Source: Pannonibacter sp. XCT-53 (GTDB taxonomy: Bacteria > Pseudomonadota > Alphaproteobacteria > Rhizobiales > Stappiaceae). From it: 64,000 nt of DNA. The translations under genes and the position numbers were made by a program. The notes under the pieces are model-generated. The model saw nothing but the letters and a program-made list of their open reading frames with translations. It was not told the origin of the DNA and ran no database searches. Positions 26,183 to 34,117 of this stretch are shown here, one piece after another; positions within the stretch are counted from its first letter, which is position 1, and each line of letters opens with the position of its first letter. The stretch covers positions 1,116,001 to 1,180,000 of the forward strand of contig NZ_JAABLQ010000001.1 of NCBI RefSeq assembly GCF_009915765.1, written 5' to 3'.

Positions 26183-27436
26183 ATGAAAAGCCGCTGGAAT
26201 GACGCTGACGCGAAGATGTTTGTTGACGAGGCCCTGGCGGCCGGACAGGACGCGGAGCTGGGGCTCCGGGTCTATTCCTCGCGGCTCATCGGCAGTGATC
26301 CAGACCTCGTGCTGCACGGCGGCGGCAACACCTCCGTCAAGGTGACAGATGCGTCGGGCGAGCGGCTCATGCATATCAAGGGCAGCGGCTGGGATCTGGA
26401 TTCCATTGCCGCTCCCGGCCTGCCGGCGGTTCGCCTCGATCCGCTGCTGGCCGCGCGCGAGGGGCCGAAGCTGTCGGACCCCGAAATGGTGGCGCTGCTT
26501 CGGGCGAACCTTCTGGAGGCGAGCGCGCCGAACCCCTCGGTCGAGGCGCTGCTGCATGCCTTCCTGCCCTTCGCCCATGTGGACCACACCCATGCCACCG
26601 CCATCCTGGCGCTGGCCGACCAGCCCGACATGCGTGCGACGGTTGCTGCGGTCTATGGCCGGCGGCTTGCCTATGTTCCCTATGTGATGCCGGGCTTCGA
26701 CCTTTCCATCGAGGCCGACCGGATCTACCGCGAGGCTCCGGGCTGCGAGGGGCTGTGGCTCGAGAACCATGGCCTCTTCACCTTCGCCGATGACGCGCGC
26801 AAATCTTATGAGCTGATGATCGAGTTCATCTCGATGGCCGAGGCGGAACTGGCGCGCAAGGGCGTGGCACTGACCGGCCCGCAGGCGAGCGACGGCCCTT
26901 GCGATGCGGCCCTGGCCGCCCGGATCGAGGCGGCGCTGCAGTCGGCGGCAGGATCGCCCTTCGCAAAGGGCGTTGCGCTTGACTACCGCTCGACACCGGC
27001 CATTCGCGCCTATGCGTCGCGGCCGGATGTGGAGGCGCTCAGCCTCAGGGGCACCGTGACGCCGGATCACGTCATCCGCATCAAGCCCTGGCCGCTGGTC
27101 CTGGAGCGCGGTGCGAGCGACGCGGACATTGCCGCCGGACTTGCCGCCTATGCCCGCCGCTACCAGGACTATTTCGAGCGCAACGCGGCGAAGGCGGCCG
27201 AGCCCAAGACCATGCTCGACGCGTTGCCGCGCGTGATCCTGGTGCGCGGCGAGGGCATGTTCGCCCTCGGCGCCAATGCCAAGGCGGCGCGGATCGGCGG
27301 CGATCTCTGCGAACAGATGGCCCGCGTCATCACCGCCGCCGAGGCCTATGGCACCTTCACGCCGATCAGCGAGGCCGACCTCTTCGACATGGAATACTGG
27401 ACGCTGGAGCAGGCGAAGCTGAAGGTGGCGGGGTGA
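26183..27436 (+). CDS. Class II aldolase/adducin-domain protein (stand-alone, RhaD-like half)
   Basis: A 417-residue protein matching the aldolase half of bifunctional rhamnulose-phosphate aldolase/alcohol dehydrogenases. Blocks are LVLHGGGNTSVK, the zinc-binding HVDHTHATAILALAD, WLENHGLFTFADD, and the ending DMEYWTLEQAKLKVAG. In the usual two-domain protein (about 700 residues) a short-chain dehydrogenase follows this point. Here the frame ends and no dehydrogenase remnant is seen downstream. ATG 26183 has GGGA seven bases upstream; ATG 26177 is an alternative. Its place behind lsrB suggests it may act on an AI-2 breakdown product, since lsrF is absent. That is inference. Confidence 0.82.
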   Translation: MKSRWNDADAKMFVDEALAAGQDAELGLRVYSSRLIGSDPDLVLHGGGNTSVKVTDASGERLMHIKGSGWDLDSIAAPGLPAVRLDPLLAAREGPKLSDPEMVALLRANLLEASAPNPSVEALLHAFLPFAHVDHTHATAILALADQPDMRATVAAVYGRRLAYVPYVMPGFDLSIEADRIYREAPGCEGLWLENHGLFTFADDARKSYELMIEFISMAEAELARKGVALTGPQASDGPCDAALAARIEAALQSAAGSPFAKGVALDYRSTPAIRAYASRPDVEALSLRGTVTPDHVIRIKPWPLVLERGASDADIAAGLAAYARRYQDYFERNAAKAAEPKTMLDALPRVILVRGEGMFALGANAKAARIGGDLCEQMARVITAAEAYGTFTPISEADLFDMEYWTLEQAKLKVAG

Positions 27437-27710
27437 CGGGCACTGCCGTGCCGTGCCGCCCGGGCGCTGAATGCCGAGCGCTGAATGCTAAGCACTTAAC
27501 GCCGGCGCTGAACGCAGAACGCCGGCGCTTTCGTTCTCCTCAGCCCCTGCCAGCAACGCCCCGCAAGGGGATCACCGTCCGTTGCCCCGTGCAAGGCAGC
27601 GGACGCCCTGACGATGGCCCGTGACGGCGAGGCGGCGTGCATCCCGTGTTTGCCTGCTCCCATGACGTGTGGCATGGTCGCGGTGGTGTGGTCGTCAACC
27701 GGGTGGGGAC
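27437..27710. other. Noncoding stretch between the aldolase gene and the defence region
   Basis: No gene is supported. It contains two copies of GCCGGCGC about 20 bp apart near 27500-27530, in a run of CGCTGAA-like repeats, and no tRNA-end duplication or integrase. With the hsdR-like scrap it forms the left junction of the Zorya region. Confidence 0.5.
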
Positions 27711-27782
27711 GTGTCGGCAAATTTCGGTCATCTGCAGCAGCTCAGCCCCGAGCTGCATCGCCTCGGTACGCTGGCGGAGCGT
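27711..27782 (+). pseudogene. Remnant resembling the N terminus of a type I restriction subunit (hsdR)
   Basis: From the GTG at 27711 a 24-codon stretch reads SANFGHLQQLSPELHRLG then TLAER, closely resembling the first residues of HsdR-type restriction proteins (NFxFLxxHDPQLxxLGxLAERYF). The similarity stops abruptly at 27782, where the expected continuation is replaced by unrelated sequence, 27 bp before the end of the convergent ASCH gene. Recognition is from memory of the family, and the fragment is short. If right, it marks a deletion or replacement edge. Confidence 0.5.
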
Positions 27783-27808
27783 GACGGGCCGGCACGGTGC
27801 CAGGGTGG

Positions 27809-28699
27809 TCAGCGCGCGTCGGAGGCGTCCGGCGTGGATCGGTGTTCGACCCGGACATCGACATGGTACGGGGCGGGGGAGGTGACCACGATCGTGTCGC
27901 CCTCGCGTGCCCCGGAGGCCTCGAAGAAGGAGCGGACCCAGCCGCGCTTGCGGAACAGTCCCTTGGTGCGGTCAATGTCGGACAGGACAGGCGAGGCCCC
28001 GCCCCAGTCGATGACCAACTCCCGTGGCGCTGCGCTGTCCCTGTTGCCCCCGCCGATGCACTCCTGCGGGAACCTGTCCAGAAACTCCCGGATGTAGAAG
28101 TGGCTGTTGCGGAGGTTTCCGCCGGTGAGCGTTGTCCTGCCCAGCAGCTGCGCCGGCCCGTCGGTCGGGGCGCCGGCGGGACGGTCCGCCCCGGGCCGGA
28201 TCGCGGCCGCCGCAACATCCGGCCGGGGCGAGAGCGACGTCATGACAGCAGCATCGACCTTGCGCGTTGCGCGCCAGGCATTCTCCGGGTCGACGCGGCT
28301 GCCGGCCTCGTCCAGGACGCGTGTCAACTGCCCTGCGACGTCGTCGGAGAACTTGACCCAGGTCACCGCGCCGTTCTTGTGCTCATAGGGGACCGGCCGA
28401 TCCAGTTTGCGAACATCCTCCAGTTTCCAGGGAATGACCCACCGCGCGACCTTGCCACTGCGGATCTCGGCCTCCGAAATGCAGTGATGATCATGGGCGG
28501 CGATCATCTCGTCGAGGGTGAGGGCGGGGCCACAGTCGACAAGCCTTGCAAGGCCGACGACCGTGCCGCTTCCCTGCCGGATGAGACCGAACCATCCGCG
28601 CGTTGACGTTTTCTGCGCGCGCATTTCCCAGTCCTTCCGGCCCTGCAGGATGTGCTCGATCCAGGGATCGCGAATGACCAGACCTCGTGTTACCTTCAT
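27809..28699 (-). CDS. ASCH-domain protein with possible B3-like C-terminal domain, linked to Zorya
   Basis: A 296-residue protein. Residues 1-125 form an ASCH domain (PUA-like fold) with the signature G-x-K-x-x-E-x-R at 20-27 (GRKDWEMR) and later ARWVIPWKLEDVRKL. A low-complexity linker follows. Residues about 190-285 (LTGGNLRNSHFYIREFL, DIDRTKGLFRKRGWVRSFFE, REGDTIVVTS) resemble B3/EcoRII-N-type DNA-binding domains in their GWxxFF...GDxxxV ending; this is tentative. It begins 24 bp after the zorD stop with a GGAGAG ribosome site, so it is very likely the fifth gene of the operon. ASCH domains bind nucleic acids, which suggests recognition of phage or modified DNA/RNA. It is not one of the standard Zorya genes. 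Confidence 0.8.
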   Translation of the reverse strand: MKVTRGLVIRDPWIEHILQGRKDWEMRAQKTSTRGWFGLIRQGSGTVVGLARLVDCGPALTLDEMIAAHDHHCISEAEIRSGKVARWVIPWKLEDVRKLDRPVPYEHKNGAVTWVKFSDDVAGQLTRVLDEAGSRVDPENAWRATRKVDAAVMTSLSPRPDVAAAAIRPGADRPAGAPTDGPAQLLGRTTLTGGNLRNSHFYIREFLDRFPQECIGGGNRDSAAPRELVIDWGGASPVLSDIDRTKGLFRKRGWVRSFFEASGAREGDTIVVTSPAPYHVDVRVEHRSTPDASDAR

Positions 28700-28723
28700 T
28701 GCTCAGTCTCTCCAGGGGCAGGA

Positions 28724-31700
28724 TCAGGGCAGTTCCCAGGCGCCGTCCGCGTCCGGGGCCGCGGGGGACAGGCCATCGCGGTGAAACTGTTCGGCCATGC
28801 AGTCCGCAAGGGTGATGCGGCTGCCGCGGGCCGGCGCCACGACAGCCTCGGACAGGCTGGCGACATCGGCGGCGCTGTCGCCCATCGGCCAGAGCGCCTG
28901 CTCCGCCAGCCTGCGCTTGCGCTGCATCAGGCTTTGCAGGAGGAAATCGAAGCTCTGCGCGCCAAGCTCCGGATGCATGGCCATGGGAACATGAACCGCG
29001 ACGGGGCGTGTCTGGCCGATCCGGTGGACACGGTCGTTGCACTGTTCCTCCACGGCCGGGTTCCACCAGCGGGACAGGTGGATGACATGGGTGGCCGCCG
29101 TCAGGGTCAGGCCCGTGCCCGCCGCCTTCGGCCCGAGGATCAGCATGTCAAAGCCGCCGTCGGCCTCAAGGTGCCTCTGGAAGCGGTTCACGATCTCCTG
29201 GCGGCGCGGGATCGGCGTGTCGCCGTTGATGACGTCGATGCGCGCGAGGCCGAAGACATGGCGCACGATCTCGGCGAAGCGGAACTGCATGTCACGATGT
29301 TCGATGAAGACAAGGACCCGTTCGCCGGCCGCCTGGATGCGGTGCAGGATGTCCATGACCGCATCCAGCCGCGCGCTCCTGGCGATGAACTCGTCCGGGC
29401 CCGCAGCGCCGGTGTCGCCGGGATGAACGGAGACGGAGCGAATGTGATGCAGCATCCTGAGGGCCGCGCCGGGCCCGCCGTTTGCCAGCTTGACCTGTGC
29501 AAGGTCATAGGCATCGGCCTGGATCTTCGGCATCAGGCGCGGATGCAGGAAGCGCCGCTTCCGCGGCAGATCACGGGCCACCTCGTCCTTCAGGCGGCGC
29601 AGGCCCAGGGGCGGCAGCGCGTCGCGCGGCCTGAAGATGCGCGCATGCAGCTCCGCCATGGTCCCGGCGTCGGCAACCCCGTAGCGGTCCTTGAACGCGG
29701 CGCCCGAGCCCAGGCATCCCGGTGCGATCCGGTCCATGATCGTCCACAGATCAAGGGCCGAGTTCTCGATCGGGGTTCCGGTCAGGCCGATGCGGAAATC
29801 CGCGTTCATCGCCTCGACGGCCCGGGAGGCCAGCGTCGCCCGGTTCTTGATGTTCTGGATCTCATCCATGACGAGCACGGAGAAGCGGACCTTGCCGAGC
29901 GAATGCTGGTAGTTGGCAAGGGTCGTGTAGGTGGTCAGGATCCAGTAGGTGTGCGCCCGGCCATCCTCGAAGGCCTCTTTCAGCCAGTCCAGATCCAGGT
30001 GAGGCAAGCCCGAGCGTGTCTCGGTGCCGCGCGTGTCGCGCCGCTTCTGCGACCCGAGCGCTGAGCCATAAAGGGGAATGAGCCGGCCAAACCCCCGTCC
30101 CTCGACGTGCTTGGCGACCTCCTGCTCCCAGTTCCGCAAGAGCGAGGTGGGGGCAACGACAAGCACCGGACCGCGGGTCTCGGCGCCCGGATCCTTCATG
30201 TGCTCCTTGACCCAGGCGAGAAAGGCGATGGTCTGCAGTGTCTTGCCGAGCCCCTGTTCGTCAGCGTTCAGAATGCCGGGCAGGCCCGTGCTCCATGCGC
30301 GCGTCGCCCAGTCGAAACTCTCCAGCTGATGCGGCTGCAGCGGGGTCTTGACGGCTGACGGCAGGCGCACCGGGATCGTGGCACGCCGCGGCCGGACGGG
30401 GGCGATGAACCTGAGCTCGTCATAATTGTCCCTTGTCCCGAGGATGAGGGCATCGGACGTCGGGTCCTGCGGGGTCTGGTCATCCTCCGGCCGGGCGGTG
30501 ATCTGTGCCCGTCGGCTGATCTCGCTCTCGATGGCGGCAAGGCGGGCGGGCGTCACGGGAACGCTTTCGCCTGCGATGTCCACCTGTGCCTCTACACCGG
30601 TCTCGAGCGCGCGGGACATGCTCACGCGCAGTTCGCCGAGCCGGGCTTCCGGCATCTGCCGGAGCGCCTCGACCAGATGCTGGGCAAAGGCTTCCGGCAA
30701 CCAGGTCGTGCCGCTGCTTTCGAAGGCGGCATCCGGGCGCTCGTAGCGGACGACGCCGGTGACGCGGTCCGAGTATTCGCGGGTCTCGATCAGGGCCGGA
30801 CCCGCGACGGCTTCCACCAGTTCGGCCTGCTGTGCGTCATCCAGCCCGTCAAGTGCCCCGCTGTCCTGCAGGTGGCGGTTGACGGCATCCGTGATGAACG
30901 CCCGCGGGTTGCGGATGAAGGCATGCCGTTCCTCACGGGGCGCCCGTTGCACGCGGGTCAATTCCGCAAGGACGGGCGCCGCACCCGGGTCAATGACCAG
31001 ATAGGCATTCTTGCCAAGGTGATAGGCGGGCCTTTCACCCAGCGCATGCAGGCGATCCTGAAACACGGCAAGGTCCTCGCCGGTCAGTTCGGCATCCTCC
31101 TCCGAGACATCCGCGTCGGTGCCTGCGCGCTTGAGCCGGTCCGCCGAATACGGCACGATCTCAAACTGCCCCAGCGATTTGTCGGGCGATATCGAAAACC
31201 GGTCCGCGATCCGCACCTCGAGCCCGCGCAGGAAGGCCGTCATCGCCAATCCGGCCCTCTCGCGGTTCTCCGGCATGTCGCCCGTGGCGAACCCGTCCGG
31301 CTCGATGGCGCGGCGGAACTCGCTGAGGGCGCGCCAGTGCTGCTCGACGGGCTGTGACGCGTCAAAGGAATCAGCCAGATCCAGCGCACGCTTCATCCAG
31401 AGTGGCAGCCGGCGTTCGCCTGCGCCCGTCTTCAGGATGGCACCGATGCGGATGGGCACCTCGCGGCGGCCCTGGCGGGACCATTCATAAGAGAGTTTGA
31501 AATCCGGGCGGCCGAGGACGCCGGTCACGTCGGTCTTGAGCAACAGGTCGACCGTTCGTGGCAATCCGATTGCCTCGGCAGAGGCCGACGAGAGGCTCGC
31601 CGCCGCGTCATGGGACAACCGGATGTGGTCGGCTGCAATGGTCACATCGCCCGGGTGCCTGTCCTCCCAGGCCCGCAGGTCCCCGAGGGCGAAGAGCAGG

Positions 31701-31843
31701 TCACGGTCGTCCGGTGCGAGGTCGGTGAAGCTGCGGCTGCTGCGCTTCGGCATCAGGCGGGAGAAGAGGGTCGTCTTCTCCGGCGGAAAGCGGATCTCGA
31801 TTGCATCCGCGGAGACCGAGCAAAGGGGCCTGGCGTCAGACAT
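28724..31843 (-). CDS. zorD: Zorya type I helicase/nuclease component ZorD (SNF2 family)
   Basis: A 1039-residue SNF2-type ATPase. Motif I is DEQGLGKTLQTIAFL near residue 530, motif II VLVMDEIQNIKN near 658, motif III GLTGTPIENSALDLW, and the C-terminal motifs are AAGTGLTLTAATHVIHL and CNDRVHRIGQTRPV near 940. The N-terminal 500 residues have no motif I can name. In Zorya, ZorD is the effector that degrades invading DNA after the membrane motor is triggered. Its ATG lies within the end of zorC (8-bp overlap). Confidence 0.88.
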   Translation of the reverse strand: MSDARPLCSVSADAIEIRFPPEKTTLFSRLMPKRSSRSFTDLAPDDRDLLFALGDLRAWEDRHPGDVTIAADHIRLSHDAAASLSSASAEAIGLPRTVDLLLKTDVTGVLGRPDFKLSYEWSRQGRREVPIRIGAILKTGAGERRLPLWMKRALDLADSFDASQPVEQHWRALSEFRRAIEPDGFATGDMPENRERAGLAMTAFLRGLEVRIADRFSISPDKSLGQFEIVPYSADRLKRAGTDADVSEEDAELTGEDLAVFQDRLHALGERPAYHLGKNAYLVIDPGAAPVLAELTRVQRAPREERHAFIRNPRAFITDAVNRHLQDSGALDGLDDAQQAELVEAVAGPALIETREYSDRVTGVVRYERPDAAFESSGTTWLPEAFAQHLVEALRQMPEARLGELRVSMSRALETGVEAQVDIAGESVPVTPARLAAIESEISRRAQITARPEDDQTPQDPTSDALILGTRDNYDELRFIAPVRPRRATIPVRLPSAVKTPLQPHQLESFDWATRAWSTGLPGILNADEQGLGKTLQTIAFLAWVKEHMKDPGAETRGPVLVVAPTSLLRNWEQEVAKHVEGRGFGRLIPLYGSALGSQKRRDTRGTETRSGLPHLDLDWLKEAFEDGRAHTYWILTTYTTLANYQHSLGKVRFSVLVMDEIQNIKNRATLASRAVEAMNADFRIGLTGTPIENSALDLWTIMDRIAPGCLGSGAAFKDRYGVADAGTMAELHARIFRPRDALPPLGLRRLKDEVARDLPRKRRFLHPRLMPKIQADAYDLAQVKLANGGPGAALRMLHHIRSVSVHPGDTGAAGPDEFIARSARLDAVMDILHRIQAAGERVLVFIEHRDMQFRFAEIVRHVFGLARIDVINGDTPIPRRQEIVNRFQRHLEADGGFDMLILGPKAAGTGLTLTAATHVIHLSRWWNPAVEEQCNDRVHRIGQTRPVAVHVPMAMHPELGAQSFDFLLQSLMQRKRRLAEQALWPMGDSAADVASLSEAVVAPARGSRITLADCMAEQFHRDGLSPAAPDADGAWELP

Positions 31844-33173
31844 TTTGATGCACCCATTGGGACCAGTTTTCTATGGAATTGTGCGCCTTCCAGACCTTCG
31901 ACTGGCGCATGATCTCGTCGCAGTGGTACTCCCGTTGGTAGAGTTTCGGGGCCTGCCGGTCGTCGATGCGGAAGATGTGGGTGCGATAGCTGTGGCACCC
32001 GTCCACCACGATCCTGTTGCCGATCCGCATGATCAGGAGGGAGGTCTTGCCGCCACGATCCTTCTGACGGCCGAAGCGGCGGCTCATGTCCGTGCCTTCT
32101 GTCTTCACCAGGTGCCGCCTGGCGTATTGCAGCGCGTCCGTGTCGAACGCCACCCAGGCTTCGTCGATCTTGCCGTCGTCATAGAGCTGGAGCCAGAAGT
32201 CCCTGCGAGGCGGCCACATGTGGCTCGGCTGCGTCGCCGTGACGACGTCACAGAAGAACTTCATGTCCTGGTGTGTCAGCCAGCGCAGCAGGATCGACTT
32301 CAGGTCCGGATCGAAGCCCGGCCAGATCCCGCCCGCATGCAGCCGGGGATCGTTCCAGCAGCCGATGATGCGTTCGGTCAGTTCGTTGCGCAGGGCGTCC
32401 GGCGGCGTGCGATTTTTCCAGACGGCGAGGACGGCCTCGATGGCGGCGCCTGCACCGACCTCGAGCACCGGCCCCGCCTCCGGTGCCAGCCAGTTGAAGA
32501 GTTTTGCCCGTGCATCGGGTCTTGCGAGATCAGGCGCCAGACGCTCCACGAAGATCTTGTGGGCCGCCCGCGTCAGGCCGGACGTGTGCGGGCTGCTGAT
32601 GCCGATCGATTTCAGCGCCTCGTAAGGATGCTCCGCGCCGACCATGACGCTCGCAAGATCCCGGGGCGCTGCCTCCGGCTGAAACAGCGTGGGAAGCGTG
32701 TCGACCAGCCTCCGGTATCTGCCGCCGAGGTCAGCCGCTCTCTTGCGCAGCCCCTCTGCCAGACGGTGTGTGTGGAGGGCCCCGGGCACAAAGCTGTCAA
32801 GGTAGACACGGGCCATCCCGTCAAGAAACGGGCCGGGCCCGCGGGTCTCGAGTTCGGCCAGATAAAAGCTGCGGACAGGCTCGAGGTCAGGGCGCATCCG
32901 TCGCTCATCATCGAAAACGGCGAGAGCTGCCGAGATGACCTTCTGGGTCGTGATCTTGTCCCAGCTCCAGGTCCGGACCCGATGAAGCATGTTCAGGGCG
33001 AGCGTTTCCCGATCCTGGTCGGCAGGTGCGCTGACCATGTCCGGCCAGCGGGAGGTGATCTTCCGGACGGACTTGGCCAGCGGGTCAAGCGAGGAAAACG
33101 CCCGGACGCGCATCGGAGCGAGCCGCCCGAGCAGCGCGCGCGCACCGTCGGACGCAGCAGGGACATCGTTCAA
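31836..33173 (-). CDS. zorC: Zorya type I component ZorC (EH-signature domain)
   Basis: A 445-residue protein that in type I Zorya is a DNA-binding component acting with ZorD. The C-terminal half fits the EH-signature domain: ERIIGCWNDPRLHAGG, SILLRWLTHQDMKFFCDVV, MWPPRRDFWLQLYDDG, then VDGCHSYRTHIFRIDD and HNSIENWSQWVHQNV. No enzyme motif is seen. It overlaps zorB by 4 bp at its start (ATGA) and zorD by 8 bp at its end. The presence of this gene rather than zorE defines type I. Confidence 0.87.
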   Translation of the reverse strand: MNDVPAASDGARALLGRLAPMRVRAFSSLDPLAKSVRKITSRWPDMVSAPADQDRETLALNMLHRVRTWSWDKITTQKVISAALAVFDDERRMRPDLEPVRSFYLAELETRGPGPFLDGMARVYLDSFVPGALHTHRLAEGLRKRAADLGGRYRRLVDTLPTLFQPEAAPRDLASVMVGAEHPYEALKSIGISSPHTSGLTRAAHKIFVERLAPDLARPDARAKLFNWLAPEAGPVLEVGAGAAIEAVLAVWKNRTPPDALRNELTERIIGCWNDPRLHAGGIWPGFDPDLKSILLRWLTHQDMKFFCDVVTATQPSHMWPPRRDFWLQLYDDGKIDEAWVAFDTDALQYARRHLVKTEGTDMSRRFGRQKDRGGKTSLLIMRIGNRIVVDGCHSYRTHIFRIDDRQAPKLYQREYHCDEIMRQSKVWKAHNSIENWSQWVHQNV

Positions 33174-34117
33174 GGCTGTCCTCCTCCGGCCTTGAGCGCG
33201 CTGCGGATGCCGCTGATTGCATCGGTGTCCGGAGGTGTCACCATGATGAAGCGAAGGTCGATGCGACGGTTGGTGGACCTGCCCTCGGGCGTGTCGTTCG
33301 TGGTCACGGGCCGGTCAGGACCGTAGGCGGCAACCGACAGAACCGGCTGGCCCTTGAGGTTCTGATGCTGCATGACGCGGTCGGCTGCTTTGGTCATGGC
33401 AAAGAACGTGTTGTTCGCGCGCGCGGCAGACAGGTTCCGGTTCCGCCGGTCCGATCCCATGGTGTCGGTATGGCCTTCGATCTGGACCGCCTCGACCATG
33501 GCAAAGGATGGATTGCACTTCACGTCGAAACGCGAGGCGGCCCCGATGGTGAAACAAGGGAGTATCTCGTCCAGTCGCTCGGCGAGTTTCGAGACGATTG
33601 CCGACTTCTCCGGCGTCAGCTTCGGACTGTTGGATGCGAACAACCCTTCGCCCTGGAAGCGTAAGGCATCGCTTTCTTCGCTCAGTTCGACCTTGAGATC
33701 CGGAAAGTCGACAAGGATCGCGTCGCGCAGGCGTTCCAGGACCTCGCGCCGGGCGACGGCCACCTGCGACAGATACTCCTCGAGCGGGTCGGCGATCTTC
33801 AGCCGGTCGAGTTTCTCCCGCAAGTCCGCGATTTCCTCATCCTTTTCCTCGATCTCGGACTTGAGCGCGGCAATCTCCTCCTCAAGGACCCGGATCTTCT
33901 CAGCCTGGCTCTCGGCACGTGCCTTCTGCTCGTCGCGCTGTTTGACCATGTCGTCGTAAAGGCTCGTGGGCACGGTCGATGTCTCGCGCGCCTGGCTGGC
34001 GAAGAACGCCAGCAGGATCATCATGATGAACAGGAACCCGACCGTCATGTCGGTCATCGAGACAAAGGCGCTTTCCTCGTCTTCCTCGTGCCGCGCTCGT
34101 CTTGCGTGGGCTCTCAT
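33170..34117 (-). CDS. zorB: Zorya motor component ZorB (MotB/OmpA-like)
   Basis: A 315-residue protein with a single N-terminal membrane helix bearing an ion-carrying aspartate (D23 in SMTDMTVGFLFIMMILL), a charged coiled coil (about 60-110, rich in Glu/Lys), and a C-terminal OmpA-like peptidoglycan-binding domain (IEGHTDTMGSD, LSAARANNTFF, GRSTNRRIDLRF). This is the layout of MotB/ZorB stators. Cysteines at about 187 and 200 may form a periplasmic disulfide. Overlaps zorA and zorC by 4 bp each. Confidence 0.93.
   Translation of the reverse strand: MRAHARRARHEEDEESAFVSMTDMTVGFLFIMMILLAFFASQARETSTVPTSLYDDMVKQRDEQKARAESQAEKIRVLEEEIAALKSEIEEKDEEIADLREKLDRLKIADPLEEYLSQVAVARREVLERLRDAILVDFPDLKVELSEESDALRFQGEGLFASNSPKLTPEKSAIVSKLAERLDEILPCFTIGAASRFDVKCNPSFAMVEAVQIEGHTDTMGSDRRNRNLSAARANNTFFAMTKAADRVMQHQNLKGQPVLSVAAYGPDRPVTTNDTPEGRSTNRRIDLRFIMVTPPDTDAISGIRSALKAGGGQP

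Noticed and set aside
27437..27710. Search for a copy of the tRNA-Gln 3' end marking an integrated island
   Set aside because: No match to the tRNA 3' sequence was seen in this interval, and no integrase gene exists between it and the tRNA.
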